Shown here piece by piece: positions 26,749 to 35,932 of a DNA stretch of 64,000 nucleotides. The notes beneath the pieces were generated by a model. It did not search any database. It was not told the DNA's origin and was given only the letters and a program-made list of their open reading frames with translations. The stretch's first letter is position 1, and each line of letters begins with the position of its first letter. The stretch is from Nocardia arthritidis (GTDB lineage Bacteria; Actinomycetota; Actinomycetes; Mycobacteriales; Mycobacteriaceae): assembly GCF_011801145.1 (NCBI RefSeq), contig NZ_CP046172.1, positions 8,370,001 to 8,434,000 on the forward strand. The letters are read 5' to 3'. Both the position numbers and the translations under genes were made by a program.

Positions 26749-27621
26749 GTGGGGCGTCATCGAAAGCAGTCGCCGGCCACCGTCCGGCGGAGTTCGGTTA
26801 TCGCATTGACCGGATTGGTACCCGCCGGGCTCGTCTCGGTCGGCAGCGCGTCGGTCGCGGGCGGCGCGGATCAGAGCGCGGTCACCGCCGCGCACATGTT
26901 CACCGCGGACGACCAATCCGACGAGGTTCCGAGACCCACCGCCGCCGCGGCGCGCGCCGTGACCGAGCCCATCGCGGCATCGATCACCAGGCCCGGAGCC
27001 GCGCCGGCCGCTCCACCGATCGTGAAAACCGTTGCGCTGCCGGATAATCGGCAACCAGCCGACCTGCCCGCCGGACCGCTCGGCATACCCGGCATCGCCG
27101 TCGAGGCATACCAGAACGCCGAACGCGCGCTGGCCGCACAGAATCCGGCCTGCCAGATGCCGTGGTCGATGCTCGCGGGCATCGGCAAGGTCGAATCGAA
27201 TCACGCGTACAGCAAGGCCGACGCCGACGGCAACCCGCTGAGCCCGATCTACGGACCGGTGCTCGACGGCAGCCTTTCGGGCAACAACGTCGTCCGGGCG
27301 ACCGACGGCGAACTCGACGGCGGCATGCGGACATACACCCGCGCGGTCGGCCCCATGCAGTTCCTGCCGGAGACCTGGCGGCGCTACGCCGCCGACGGCA
27401 ACGGCGACGGCATCGCCGATCCGCAGAACCTGTTCGACGCGGCGCTCACCGCGGGCAAATACCTCTGCGACGGCGGCCTGAACATGCGTGACCTGGCCCA
27501 GCAGACGCGAGCGATCCTGCGCTACAACAACTCCATGGCCTACGTCGCGAACGTGATGGCCTGGGAGACCGCGTACGCCAACGGGGTCGCGCCGAAGCCC
27601 GGACAACTGCCGCGGATCTGA
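26749..27621 (+). CDS. Secreted lytic murein transglycosylase, short paralogue
   Basis: The 290-residue protein repeats the catalytic layout of its neighbour: WSMLAGIGKVESNH with the probable catalytic Glu, VGPMQFLPETWRRYA, DGNGDGIADPQNLFDAALTAGKYLC and ILRYNNSMAYVANV. It has a signal peptide but lacks the long Pro/Gln tail. The GTG at 26749 has GGAGGG 10 bp upstream; a TTG at 26731 would overlap that site. The pair is a tandem duplication with strong identity only in the catalytic domain. Confidence 0.88.
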   Translation: MGRHRKQSPATVRRSSVIALTGLVPAGLVSVGSASVAGGADQSAVTAAHMFTADDQSDEVPRPTAAAARAVTEPIAASITRPGAAPAAPPIVKTVALPDNRQPADLPAGPLGIPGIAVEAYQNAERALAAQNPACQMPWSMLAGIGKVESNHAYSKADADGNPLSPIYGPVLDGSLSGNNVVRATDGELDGGMRTYTRAVGPMQFLPETWRRYAADGNGDGIADPQNLFDAALTAGKYLCDGGLNMRDLAQQTRAILRYNNSMAYVANVMAWETAYANGVAPKPGQLPRI

Positions 27622-27627
27622 CGCGCC

Positions 27628-27633
27628 TAAAAT
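27628..27633 (+). promoter_or_regulatory. Leaderless -10 box TAAAAT
   Basis: TAAAAT ends 7 nt before the ATG of mrp at 27641 and no ribosome site is present. Confidence 0.6.
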
Positions 27634-27640
27634 TCCGACC

Positions 27641-28774
27641 ATGTCAGTGGTTACGGAATCGGATGTGCGAGCAGCCCTCGCTAAGGTCGACGATCCGGAG
27701 ATCCGTAAACCGATCACCGAACTCGGCATGGTCAAGAGCGTCGCGATCAACGGCAGCGATGTCCATGTCGAGGTCTATCTGACGACGGCAGGATGCCCGC
27801 TGCGCACCGAGATCACGCAGCGGGTCAGCCGGGCCATCGCCGATGTCGCCGGTGTCGGCGCGGTCACCGTCGAGCTCGACGTGATGAACGACGAGCAGCG
27901 CACCGCGCTGCGCAAACAGCTGCGCGGTGATTCCGCCGATCCGGTGATCCCGTTCGCCCAGCCGGGTTCGCTCACCCGCGTGTACGCGGTGGCCTCCGGT
28001 AAGGGCGGCGTCGGAAAGTCCAGCGTCACGGTCAATCTCGCGGCCGCGATGGCCGAGCGCGGGCTGTCCGTCGGCGTGCTCGACGCCGATATCTATGGGC
28101 ATTCGGTGCCGCGCATGCTCGGCACCGACCAACGGCCGACCCAGGTCGAGCGGATGATCATGCCGCCGGTCGCGCACGAGGTGAAGGTCATCTCGATCGC
28201 CATGTTCACCCAGGGCAACACGCCGGTGGTGTGGCGCGGCCCGATGCTGCACCGCGCGCTGCAGCAGTTCCTCGCCGACGTGTTCTGGGGCGATCTGGAC
28301 ATTCTGCTGCTCGACCTGCCGCCGGGCACCGGCGATGTCGCGATCTCCATCGCGCAGCTGATCCCGAACGCGGAGATCCTGGTGGTCACCACACCGCAGC
28401 CGGCGGCCGCCGAGGTGGCCGAGCGGGCGGGCGCGATCGCGCTGCAGACCCGGCAGCGCATCGCGGGCGTGGTGGAGAACATGTCCTGGCTCGATCTGCC
28501 CGACGGCACCCGGATGGATCTGTACGGTTCCGGCGGCGGACAGTCCGTCGCGGACCGGCTCACCCGCGCGGTCGGCGCGAATGTGCCGCTGCTCGGCCAG
28601 ATCCCGATCGAGCAGTCGCTGCGCGAGGCGGGTGACGAGGGCACCCCGATCGTGCTTCGCGATCCGGAAAACCCTGCCGCACAGGCGTTGCGGGATATCG
28701 CCGACAAGCTGGCGGTGCGCCGCCGCGGCCTCGCGGGCATGTCCCTCGGCATCGACACCACGCGTCATCTGTAA
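27641..28774 (+). CDS. mrp: Mrp/NBP35-type iron-sulfur cluster carrier ATPase
   Basis: The 377-residue protein has an N-terminal MIP18-like domain (about 1-85) followed by a P-loop Mrp/NBP35 domain. The domain has the deviant Walker A SGKGGVGKSS (GKGGVGK at 120-126), DADIYGHSVPRML and LLLDLPPGTGD. It binds and transfers Fe-S clusters to apo-proteins in the cytoplasm. The usual CxxC cluster motif of the C-terminal half is not obvious here, as in other actinobacterial Mrp proteins with the M/S-rich VENMSWLDLPDG segment. Gene order agrees with the mycobacterial block. Confidence 0.92.
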   Translation: MSVVTESDVRAALAKVDDPEIRKPITELGMVKSVAINGSDVHVEVYLTTAGCPLRTEITQRVSRAIADVAGVGAVTVELDVMNDEQRTALRKQLRGDSADPVIPFAQPGSLTRVYAVASGKGGVGKSSVTVNLAAAMAERGLSVGVLDADIYGHSVPRMLGTDQRPTQVERMIMPPVAHEVKVISIAMFTQGNTPVVWRGPMLHRALQQFLADVFWGDLDILLLDLPPGTGDVAISIAQLIPNAEILVVTTPQPAAAEVAERAGAIALQTRQRIAGVVENMSWLDLPDGTRMDLYGSGGGQSVADRLTRAVGANVPLLGQIPIEQSLREAGDEGTPIVLRDPENPAAQALRDIADKLAVRRRGLAGMSLGIDTTRHL

Positions 28775-28829
28775 CCGCCGCGTCCGATTTCCGCCGCGCT
28801 TCCGCGTGCTCGGTGTCGGTGCGAGCAAA

Positions 28830-28835
28830 TAAGCT
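28830..28835 (+). promoter_or_regulatory. Leaderless -10 box TAAGCT
   Basis: TAAGCT ends 7 nt before the ATG at 28843, which supports that ATG over the in-frame GTG at 28813. Confidence 0.55.
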
Positions 28836-28842
28836 CGATGCC

Positions 28843-29175
28843 ATGCTCACGCTACTGCTGTACGTGCTGATCATCGGTCTGGTCGCCGCGGTGCTGTTCC
28901 TGCTCGCCAGCGCGGTGTTCGGCCGCTCCGAGGAGTTGGGCCCGCTGCCGGAGGGGACCACCGCGACGGTGCTGCCGGTCGAGGGGATCACCGGCGCCGA
29001 TGTGCGTGCGCTGCGCTTCCAGCAGGTGGTCCGCGGTTATAAGGCGACCGAGGTGGACTGGGCGCTGGCCCGCCTCGCCGCCCGCATCGACGAACTGCAG
29101 GTGCAGCTGGCCCAGGCGCTCAACGGCGATGCGGCGGCCGCCCGCCCGGCCGCACCCGAATCGGCCAACCGTTGA
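28843..29175 (+). CDS. Membrane-anchored DivIVA-domain protein
   Basis: The 110-residue protein has one N-terminal membrane helix (residues 1-24), a short linker and a DivIVA N-domain-like motif LRFQQVVRGYKATEVDWALARLAARIDEL, which forms a coiled coil. It is the counterpart of Rv1209. DivIVA-type modules bind curved membrane or partner proteins at poles and septa, so a role in cell-envelope growth is likely but unproven. Its TGA overlaps the TTG of tag. Confidence 0.82.
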   Translation: MLTLLLYVLIIGLVAAVLFLLASAVFGRSEELGPLPEGTTATVLPVEGITGADVRALRFQQVVRGYKATEVDWALARLAARIDELQVQLAQALNGDAAAARPAAPESANR

Positions 29176-29798
29176 CCGCGCCGGATACGCTCATCCGCTG
29201 TCCCTGGGCCGGGCCCGACGAGCTCTACCTGCGATATCACGACACCGAATGGGGCCGCGAGCTACACGGTGACGACGCCATGTTCGAACGCCTGTGCCTG
29301 GAGGCGTTCCAATCCGGCCTGTCCTGGATCACCATCCTCCGCAAACGCCCGGCGTTCCGCGCGGCGTTCGCCGGCTTCGCCATCGAGCGGGTCGCCGAGT
29401 TCGGCGACGACGATGTGGCACGTCTGCTGGCCGATTCGGGGATCGTGCGCAACCGGTCCAAAATCGAGGCCGCGATCGCCAATGCGCGGGTCGCCCGCGA
29501 CCTCGATATCGGACTGGACGACCTGCTCTGGTCCTTCGCTCCCGAGCCTCGCCCGCGTCCGAGAACGGTCGCCGACGTGCCGGCCACCACACCCGAATCC
29601 GTCGCTCTGGCAAAAGAATTGAAGCGGCGCGGATTCCGCTTCGTCGGCCCGACCACGGCTTACGCACTGATGCAGGCGACCGGAATGGTCGACGATCACC
29701 TGGCCGATTGCTGGGTCGAAAGTGACCCGCCTGACACCGCCACGGCGATCACATTTCGAACTCAGGTATCCGTCCACTCCGGCGATAGGGAAGAATAG
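29172..29798 (+). CDS. tag: DNA-3-methyladenine glycosylase I
   Basis: The 208-residue enzyme excises 3-methyladenine from alkylated DNA. It matches E. coli Tag along its whole length, with RCPW at the start, YHDTEWG, LCLEAFQSGLSWITIL, FVGPTTAYALMQATGMVDDHL and DCW. The zinc ligands correspond to Cys10, His23, His176 and Cys180. The start is TTG at 29172, overlapping the upstream stop, so it is translationally coupled to the DivIVA-like gene. Confidence 0.93.
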   Translation: MTAPDTLIRCPWAGPDELYLRYHDTEWGRELHGDDAMFERLCLEAFQSGLSWITILRKRPAFRAAFAGFAIERVAEFGDDDVARLLADSGIVRNRSKIEAAIANARVARDLDIGLDDLLWSFAPEPRPRPRTVADVPATTPESVALAKELKRRGFRFVGPTTAYALMQATGMVDDHLADCWVESDPPDTATAITFRTQVSVHSGDREE

Positions 29799-29807
29799 GA
29801 CCGGTGT

Positions 29808-29842
29808 AGCTCGCCAAATGCCGGCGAGCTCACCTGTTGGTG
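29808..29842 (+). terminator. Two tandem hairpins after tag
   Basis: AGCTCGCC-N7-GGCGAGCT (29808-29830) is followed directly by CACC-TGTT-GGTG (29831-29842), starting 10 bp after the tag stop. They may end the tag transcript, or form the leader of the next small gene at 29901. Confidence 0.45.
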
Positions 29843-29900
29843 ACAACTGGAGTTCCAAGAAAGTGCGCAGAAAACCGCGCAGATCTGGAGGGAGCAGAGG

Positions 29901-30068
29901 ATGGCGGCCATGAAGCCCCGCACCGGGGACGGTCCCCTCGAGGCAACCAAAGAAGGGCGTGGAATCGTCATGCGGGTTCCACTCGAGGGTGGCGGGCGTC
30001 TGGTCGTCGAACTCACGCCGGACGAGGCTGCGGCACTTGGTGACGAACTGAAGAGCGTCACCAGCTGA
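29901..30068 (+). CDS. DUF3117 small protein
   Basis: The 55-residue protein begins MAAMKPRTGDGPLEATKEGR, continues IVMRVPLEGGGRLVVELTPDEA and ends ELKSVTS. This is the conserved DUF3117 family of Mycobacteriales and Streptomyces (Rv1211 type). A GGAGGGAGC site lies about 10 bp upstream of the ATG. Its function is unknown. The next gene's GTG follows the TGA without any gap, so both are on one transcript. Confidence 0.9.
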   Translation: MAAMKPRTGDGPLEATKEGRGIVMRVPLEGGGRLVVELTPDEAAALGDELKSVTS

Positions 30069-30923
30069 GTGTCCTCGGCTGAAACCTCGGCGCTGGTCGT
30101 CGTGGCCGGCCTGCTGGCCTGCCCGGAATGTGATCTCGCATTCGAGGTGCCAACTCGTGTCCTGCGCTGCGCGCGCGGACACAGCTTCGACATTGCCAGA
30201 CAGGGGTACGTCAGCCTGTTGACCGGCGCGTCGACCAAGATGACCGGCGATACCGCGCCCATGTTGGAGGCACGTGCCGCCTTCCAGGGTGCAGGCCATT
30301 TCGCACCGATCGCCGACGCGGTCGCCAGGACCGTCGGGTCCGCGGCATCGTCGTCCGGTCCGGTCGCGGAGATCGGAGCCGGCACCGGGTACTACCTGGC
30401 GAGCGTCCTCGATGCGACGCCCGCCGCCTTCGGCATCGCATTGGATGTGGCCAAACCCGCCGCCCGCCGCGCCGCCCGCGCGCATCCCCGCGCCGCCTCG
30501 GTACTTGCCGACGCCTGGCGCGGACTGCCGTTGCGCGACGGCACGATCGGCACGGTGCTGTCGGTTTTCGCGCCGCGCAATCCGGCGGAGGTCGCCCGCG
30601 TGCTGCGCACGGACGGTCGATTCGTCGTCGTCGCGCCGACCGAACGTCATCTGGGTGAGCTCATCGGCCCGCTGGATATGGTGTCGGTGGATCCGGATAA
30701 GGATCGTCGCCTGGCCGAATCCCTGTCGAGCCGATTCGACCAGACCGATCGCGTCGTCGTCGACTATTCGATGAAGCTCGGCCGCGCCGATGTGCGGAAT
30801 GTGGTCGCGATGGGTCCGTCCGCATTTCACGCCGAGCGGTCGGCCGATGCGGCCATCGCCGCGCTGCCGGATGTCGTCGAGGTCACCGCATCGGTGACGG
30901 TGACGGTCTATCGACCGACGTAG
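30069..30923 (+). CDS. 23S rRNA (guanine-N1) methyltransferase, RlmA/TlrB type
   Basis: The 284-residue protein has an N-terminal zinc finger (Cys18, Cys21, Cys34, His38 in LACPECDLAFE and LRCARGHSFD) and the segment ARQGYVSLLTG. An S-adenosylmethionine-binding domain follows with the motif AEIGAGTGYYLA. RlmA-family enzymes methylate G745 or G748 of 23S rRNA, the latter giving tylosin-type macrolide resistance. The target base cannot be decided by eye. The GTG start directly abuts the DUF3117 stop. Confidence 0.87.
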   Translation: MSSAETSALVVVAGLLACPECDLAFEVPTRVLRCARGHSFDIARQGYVSLLTGASTKMTGDTAPMLEARAAFQGAGHFAPIADAVARTVGSAASSSGPVAEIGAGTGYYLASVLDATPAAFGIALDVAKPAARRAARAHPRAASVLADAWRGLPLRDGTIGTVLSVFAPRNPAEVARVLRTDGRFVVVAPTERHLGELIGPLDMVSVDPDKDRRLAESLSSRFDQTDRVVVDYSMKLGRADVRNVVAMGPSAFHAERSADAAIAALPDVVEVTASVTVTVYRPT

Positions 30924-30941
30924 TCGGCCACCGGCAAATTC

Positions 30942-32204
30942 TCAGGGTTTGCGGAGTCGCTGATACAGCGCGATGGTGCGTTCCGCGATCCGGGACCAGT
31001 CGAATTCGGCGATGGCCCTGGCCCGGCCCGCCGCGCCGAATTCGGCGGCCAGCACCGGGTCGCCCGCCACCTCGTTGACGGCGGCGGCCAGATCCGTTTC
31101 GTATTTCCGGTGGTCGGCCGGGTCGTAGTGGACCAGGCGACCGGTGGCGCCGTCGGCGACCACCTCCGGGATGCCGCCGACATCGGAGGCGACGACGGCG
31201 GTGGCGCAGGCCATCGCCTCCAAATTCACGATACCCAGCGGCTCGTACACCGATGGGCATACGAAAATCGTTGCGGCCGAAAGGATCTGGCGAACCTGCT
31301 CGGTGGGCAGCATCTCCCGCACCCAGAACACGTTGCCGCGGATGCGCTGCAGTTCGGCGACCGCCTCCGCCGTCTCCACCTCCAGCTCCTTGGTGTCCGG
31401 TGCGCCCGCGCACAGCACCAGCTGGATATCCGGATCGAAATCGCGGGCCGCGGCGAGCAGATGCCCGACACCCTTCTGCCGGGTGATCCGGCCGACGAAG
31501 GCGACGATCGGGCGGTCCATCCGAACACCGAGTACCGCGAGGATCGGCCGGGAACCGGCGAGGGGCGGCCCCGGATGCCACACCGTCGCGTCGATTCCGT
31601 TGTGGATCACGTGCACTCGATCCGGATGCAGCGCCGGATACGCGTCCAGGACGTCGTGGCGCATCCCCTCGCTGACCGCGATCACCGCGTCCGCGTATTC
31701 GACGGCATTGCGCTCCGACCACGACGACAGCCGATAGCCGCCGCCCAACTGTTCGGCCTTCCACGGCCGCCGCGGTTCCAGCGAATGCGCGGTCAGCACG
31801 TGCGGGATGCCGTAGAGGGTCGCCGCGAGGTGGCCGGCCAGGCCGGTGTACCAGGTATGCGAATGCACCACGTCCACCCCGCCGACGGCATCGGCCATGC
31901 GCAGCTGGGTGGACATCATCTGGAGCGCGGCGTTCGCGGCGTACAGCGACGGGTCCGGCTGGTGCACCACCGCGTCGTTGCGCGGCGCGCCCATGCAGTG
32001 CACGGTGACATCGCACAGCCTGCGCAGCTGCGAAGTCAATTGCGTCACATGGACTCCCGCTCCCCCGTACACCTCGGGTGGATATTCGCGGGTGAGCATC
32101 GCGACGCGCAGCGGACCGGGGTCGTAGCCGGAGCCGACCCTCGAATCCCGTTCGGCAACGTTGCCTGAGTCGTCGCCCGCCAGCCCTCCGGTGCCCAAAC
32201 TCAC
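30942..32204 (-). CDS. glgA: GT4 glycogen synthase / alpha-maltose-1-phosphate synthase
   Basis: The 420-residue glycosyltransferase is of the actinobacterial GlgA/GlgM type. The donor-binding start [42 protein letters not shown] and the C-terminal [16 protein letters not shown] motif with the two catalytic acids are visible. In mycobacteria the homologue uses ADP-glucose to make maltose-1-phosphate for glycogen and capsular glucan. The GTG at 32204 has a -10 box 7 nt upstream, giving about 30 more N-terminal residues than usual. It is divergent from glgC, which supplies ADP-glucose. Confidence 0.9.
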   Translation of the reverse strand: MSLGTGGLAGDDSGNVAERDSRVGSGYDPGPLRVAMLTREYPPEVYGGAGVHVTQLTSQLRRLCDVTVHCMGAPRNDAVVHQPDPSLYAANAALQMMSTQLRMADAVGGVDVVHSHTWYTGLAGHLAATLYGIPHVLTAHSLEPRRPWKAEQLGGGYRLSSWSERNAVEYADAVIAVSEGMRHDVLDAYPALHPDRVHVIHNGIDATVWHPGPPLAGSRPILAVLGVRMDRPIVAFVGRITRQKGVGHLLAAARDFDPDIQLVLCAGAPDTKELEVETAEAVAELQRIRGNVFWVREMLPTEQVRQILSAATIFVCPSVYEPLGIVNLEAMACATAVVASDVGGIPEVVADGATGRLVHYDPADHRKYETDLAAAVNEVAGDPVLAAEFGAAGRARAIAEFDWSRIAERTIALYQRLRKP

Positions 32205-32211
32205 GCGTTCA

Positions 32212-32217
32212 AAAGTA
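32212..32217 (-). promoter_or_regulatory. Leaderless -10 box of glgA (TACTTT)
   Basis: On the minus strand TACTTT ends 7 nt before the GTG at 32204. Confidence 0.5.
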
Positions 32218-32260
32218 GACGGTCACTCCGGCACGGGCCACTTACCGGCGTCCCACACGG

Positions 32261-32266
32261 TAGTTT
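32261..32266 (+). promoter_or_regulatory. Leaderless -10 box of glgC (TAGTTT)
   Basis: TAGTTT ends 7 nt before the GTG at 32274. Together with the glgA box it makes a divergent promoter pair in a 69-bp gap. Confidence 0.55.
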
Positions 32267-32273
32267 GGGCAGT

Positions 32274-33488
32274 GTGAGGAGCCAGCCGCACGTACTCGGG
32301 ATCGTGCTCGCCGGTGGTGAGGGCAAGCGTCTGTTCCCACTCACCGCGGACCGCGCCAAACCAGCGGTCCCCTTCGGCGGCGCCTACCGTCTCATCGACT
32401 TCGTACTCAGCAACCTCGTCAACGCCGGCTATCTGCGACTGTGTGTGCTCACCCAGTACAAGTCGCATTCGCTGGACCGGCATATCTCACAGACCTGGCG
32501 GTTGTCGGGTTTCGCCGGTGAATACATCACGCCGGTGCCCGCGCAGCAGCGGCTGGGCCCGCGCTGGTACACCGGCAGCGCCGACGCGATCATGCAGTCG
32601 CTGAACCTGATCTACGACGAAGATCCGGATTACATCGTCGTATTCGGCGCCGACCACGTGTACCGGATGGATCCGGAACAGATGGTGCAGCACCATATCG
32701 ATTCCGGCGCCGGTGTCACCGTCGCGGGCATCCGGGTGCCGCGCAGCTCCGCCAGCGCCTTCGGCTGCATCGACTCCGACGAGTCCGGACGCATCACCCA
32801 GTTCCTGGAGAAGCCCGCGCATCCGCCGGGCACCCCCGACGACCCCAATATGACATTTGCGTCCATGGGCAACTACGTCTTCACCACCAAGGTGCTGGTG
32901 GACTCCATCCGGGCCGACGCCGACAATTCCGACTCCGACCACGACATGGGCGGCGACATCATCCCCTCCCTCGTCGCCGCGGGCCAGGCCGGCGTCTACG
33001 ACTTCGCCGACAACGACGTGCCCGGCGCCACCGAACGCGACCGCGGCTACTGGCGCGACGTCGGCACCATCGACGCCTTCTACGACGCCCACATGGATCT
33101 GGTGTCGGTGCACCCGGTCTTCAACCTGTACAACCGGCACTGGCCGATCCGCGGCGCCGCCGAAAACCTGCCACCCGCCAAATTCGCCCAAGGCGGACTG
33201 GCCCAGGAATGCATCGTCGGCTCCGGCAGCATCCTGTCCGCCGCCACCGTCCGCAACTCCGTCCTGAGTTCGAACGTCATGGTCGAAGACGGGGCCACCG
33301 TCGAAGGAAGCGTCCTCATGCCCGGTGTGCGCGTCGGCCGCGGAGCCGTTGTGCGGCACGCGATTCTGGACAAGAACGTGGTGGTGGGTGAGGGCGAGAT
33401 CATCGGGGTTGATCTGGAGCGGGATCGGGAGCGGTTCGCGGTCAGTAACGGTGGTGTGGTGACTGTTGGTAAGGGTGTTTGGGTCTAG
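32274..33488 (+). CDS. glgC: Glucose-1-phosphate adenylyltransferase
   Basis: The 404-residue enzyme makes ADP-glucose from ATP and glucose-1-phosphate. It has the nucleotidyltransferase motif [20 protein letters not shown], the allosteric/catalytic [24 protein letters not shown], the glucose-phosphate segment ITQFLEKP and a C-terminal left-handed beta-helix (hexapeptide) region from about residue 300. The GTG start has no ribosome site but sits 7 nt after a -10 box. Divergent glgA uses its product. Confidence 0.94.
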   Translation: MRSQPHVLGIVLAGGEGKRLFPLTADRAKPAVPFGGAYRLIDFVLSNLVNAGYLRLCVLTQYKSHSLDRHISQTWRLSGFAGEYITPVPAQQRLGPRWYTGSADAIMQSLNLIYDEDPDYIVVFGADHVYRMDPEQMVQHHIDSGAGVTVAGIRVPRSSASAFGCIDSDESGRITQFLEKPAHPPGTPDDPNMTFASMGNYVFTTKVLVDSIRADADNSDSDHDMGGDIIPSLVAAGQAGVYDFADNDVPGATERDRGYWRDVGTIDAFYDAHMDLVSVHPVFNLYNRHWPIRGAAENLPPAKFAQGGLAQECIVGSGSILSAATVRNSVLSSNVMVEDGATVEGSVLMPGVRVGRGAVVRHAILDKNVVVGEGEIIGVDLERDRERFAVSNGGVVTVGKGVWV

Positions 33489-33556
33489 TCCGGCCTAGCG
33501 TGTCGGCGTCTCGCGTGTCGGATAACGTCGCACCCTGGTTCCGAACCGGACACCCC

Positions 33557-33821
33557 CTACACCGAATGTGCGGTTCGCGCACGGGGTGCGGCAACTGTGC
33601 CTGGCTCATTCTTCGGTTTCGGCCACTTCTCGCGATAGCGGAGCACACCTTCTGGCGTGCAATCCTCATACCCGAACTCCACCCCACACCGGTCACAGAT
33701 ATTGAACGAGGGCGTTCGCCCGTCTGCCCCCCCAGGGCGGATCGCCCTGCGGAAGACCGCACACCCGGCACCTGTCATCGCCCATACCGCCCGCTGCTGC
33801 GGCTTCCTCGTTGCCATTCAT
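33557..33821 (-). pseudogene. Frameshifted Cys-rich (CPCC-type) immunity-like protein, second copy
   Basis: The frame from ATG 33821 (MNGNEEAAA...) reads RCRVCGLPQGDPPWG up to a run of seven G on the coding strand (about 33727-33733), then shifts. The rest, ADGRTPSFNIC..CGVEFGYED...YREKW, lies in another frame. Six G would join them, and the result closely resembles the gene at 36838-37116. This copy has CDRC where the intact one has CPCC. The start is one base after the upstream stop, so it ends the minus-strand array. It is either a decayed duplicate or a homopolymer error. Confidence 0.7.
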
Positions 33822-33822
33822 A

Positions 33823-34338
33823 TCAATCCACCACCAGCGAACCCGATATGCCCTCAATTACCTTCTGAGAGAAATCCAGCTCGGGATCAGGGGTAACGAC
33901 GGTGACGAGAAATAGTCCGCTTGCAACCACGGCGACCTCATATGGCTCGAATAATTGCCCGCGATCACGTCCGTAGGGATCGGACCGCACCAGCGCCTTG
34001 AATGACTTTACGCGAGCAGGCTCGTACAGGATACAGAACGGACCCTCGACCGAGTTCGGGATATCGTAACCGTACTCCGTCCACAGTACTGCCATCTCCT
34101 GATTCTTCGCGACCAATAGCTCTCCGGCGAGATCCGGCACAGTGCGGCGGATATCAGGCCAGCCAGCAAAGTCGCCGGATTCGTCATCAGAAACTATCTG
34201 AACCACCATATCGGGCCATTGCGCACTCCATGTATCCAGGAACTTCACAATCCCCCTCCCTGGAAGTCCAGCCCCGATGAGAACGGTATCGAACCCGGTG
34301 ATCAACGGAGGCCCCGATCTGGAAACACACCGAGGCAC
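33823..34338 (-). CDS. Uncharacterised protein of the immunity-like array
   Basis: The 171-residue protein was not recognised. It has a hydrophobic N-terminal stretch (ITGFDTVLIGAGLPGRGIVKFL) and an alternating pattern such as PFCILYEPARVKSFKALVRSDPYGRDRGQLFEPYEVAVV. No signal peptide or catalytic motif is evident. The GTG at 34338 is uncertain, and a start further inside is possible. It sits in the run of small genes downstream of the RHS toxin, with 1 bp to the next gene, and is more AT-rich than the backbone. A role as an immunity protein is inferred from position only. Confidence 0.5.
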   Translation of the reverse strand: MPRCVSRSGPPLITGFDTVLIGAGLPGRGIVKFLDTWSAQWPDMVVQIVSDDESGDFAGWPDIRRTVPDLAGELLVAKNQEMAVLWTEYGYDIPNSVEGPFCILYEPARVKSFKALVRSDPYGRDRGQLFEPYEVAVVASGLFLVTVVTPDPELDFSQKVIEGISGSLVVD

Positions 34339-34460
34339 CTCATATTGATACAGGCTTTATCGGCTTCCACCGATCTATCAGATTCCACTTGATTGACCTC
34401 TGAATCGAAACCACCGGTCATCGAATCTCTTACGATCACCGCCCATCGGATCCGACTCCC

Positions 34461-35396
34461 TCAGCATCTGCGAACAAACCGTTCGAATGCGGATGGGAAT
34501 TCCGGGCATATGTAGACGCGCGCAATATATGGCTCCGCATCGAGACGTCGATACCAGCTGTCGAAAATCTCGCATTCGCCCCGTACAGCAGCGTCTACGA
34601 ATTCTGTCGCAGGCGACCTACCCACTTCCATGCAAAATCCTTGCATTTCTGGAGCATCCATATTTCCCACCCAGTAATTAGGGCACAGAAGCCATTTCGT
34701 ACCGTCGTTGATCTCCAACCCGCCCACTGACCGATCCCACCACCCAGTTACCGACACCATATGCAGGTACCCATCCCGCTCCGCTTGACGTCTACATTCA
34801 ATCTCCCGAATCTCGGAAAGGCGAATGGTAGCCGCCTCGATCATCAAACGATTCTGATCCTCGATGGACAGACCCTCCAGAAAACCCAGCTGATCAAGGC
34901 GCGAGTACATGGGCAACTCGTCGAACGTCTTCACATGCATAATAGGCGAAAGATCGTGCCAACCTTCCTCGTGGAAAAGGTCATCGAAATAACGCCGGTA
35001 TCGGTCATCCGTTTCAGTCGACAAACGGACTCGATACCGGTCGGCCAATGCGGATAATTTGGTCCGGACCGCCGAATAATTACCGAGACCCAAGCTGAAA
35101 CTTATGCGATAATCGGAACTGTCTACCGCCTCGATCTCGGCAACCTCCTCGCCCGACGAGTCGAAAGCAACGAGACTACCGTCGGTCATCTGCGCTACAC
35201 CGCGGGAAAAATCTCTGACCCCCACCCAATCGAAGGTTGCAGCCCTATCCTCGATCAGATCCTGAAACTCCGACCAATTGACGCCACCAGGAAATACCCC
35301 CATCCCATCGAAGGCAACAACCTTCCATTGCCACCTATTCGGATCGAAGACTTCAACAACCTCATCGAGCGGTATGAGCTTGCGTCCCGCCCACAT
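34461..35396 (-). CDS. Uncharacterised 311-residue protein of the immunity-like array
   Basis: The protein begins MWAGRKLIPLDEVVEVFDPNRW and is soluble and acidic; no family was recognised. Notable segments are RYRRYFDDLFHEEGWHDLSPIMHVKTFDELP and GWWDRSVGGLEINDGTKWLLCPNYW. The long open frame upstream of this ATG overlaps the preceding gene, so 35396 is preferred. It lies 29 bp after the 168-residue gene on the same strand and has similarly low GC. It could be an immunity or effector-associated protein. Confidence 0.5.
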   Translation of the reverse strand: MWAGRKLIPLDEVVEVFDPNRWQWKVVAFDGMGVFPGGVNWSEFQDLIEDRAATFDWVGVRDFSRGVAQMTDGSLVAFDSSGEEVAEIEAVDSSDYRISFSLGLGNYSAVRTKLSALADRYRVRLSTETDDRYRRYFDDLFHEEGWHDLSPIMHVKTFDELPMYSRLDQLGFLEGLSIEDQNRLMIEAATIRLSEIREIECRRQAERDGYLHMVSVTGWWDRSVGGLEINDGTKWLLCPNYWVGNMDAPEMQGFCMEVGRSPATEFVDAAVRGECEIFDSWYRRLDAEPYIARVYICPEFPSAFERFVRRC

Positions 35397-35425
35397 AGGG
35401 ATTACCAACGTTACAATTGCAACCA

Positions 35426-35932
35426 CTACCAAACGGTTATCGACCACACACTGTTCGTGGGCAGAGCACAATCCTCGTCCGTCAAAACAGTAATGCTCGC
35501 ACCGGACGAGGGCACCGAATAATGCACAAAATCCCTGAACCCCACGGCACTCTTCTCGACGCAGACGCCACGTCCTTCCAAGGCAGTCATAAGTTCATCT
35601 GATGAAATGCTCCTAGGGATTTCCCGAACCAAATTCAGAATGGGTTCCGGCACAGGGGTCTCATACGGCAGACGATGGACAGCGAGGATTACAGTATACG
35701 AAGACCATTCCACAACAGGATCGGAGTTGAACCCGAACTCCACCAAGCCATAGTCACGCCTGAGCCAATGCCGCTTTTTGTGAACATCGTCTACACAGCC
35801 CTCGTCGCCGAGTACTGCAGAGACACTCGCCAAGGAAACATCCTTACCCAGACCCATCAGCGATCCCGCGCATATCACATCAGCAAGAAACTCGATGAAC
35901 CCGATTTTCGCAGTTGAAATCAATATCACCAA
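35426..35932 (-). CDS. Immunity-like protein with LRRDYGLVEF motif
   Basis: The 168-residue protein has IGFIEFLADVI near the start and GDEGCVDDVHKKRHWLRRDYGLVEFGF in the centre. That D-V-x-K-x-x-x-LRRDYGL(L/V)E pattern is shared, as far as I recall, with a family of small actinobacterial proteins found beside polymorphic toxins. No enzyme motif is visible. The start at 35932 overlaps the 3' end of the upstream gene by 53 bp. The most likely role is toxin neutralisation, by inference. Confidence 0.55.
   Translation of the reverse strand: MVILISTAKIGFIEFLADVICAGSLMGLGKDVSLASVSAVLGDEGCVDDVHKKRHWLRRDYGLVEFGFNSDPVVEWSSYTVILAVHRLPYETPVPEPILNLVREIPRSISSDELMTALEGRGVCVEKSAVGFRDFVHYSVPSSGASITVLTDEDCALPTNSVWSITVW

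Noticed and set aside
33442..33771. Open frame on the minus strand starting MPGVRSS
   Set aside because: It is one frame of the broken CPCC-type copy and the region after it, not a separate gene.
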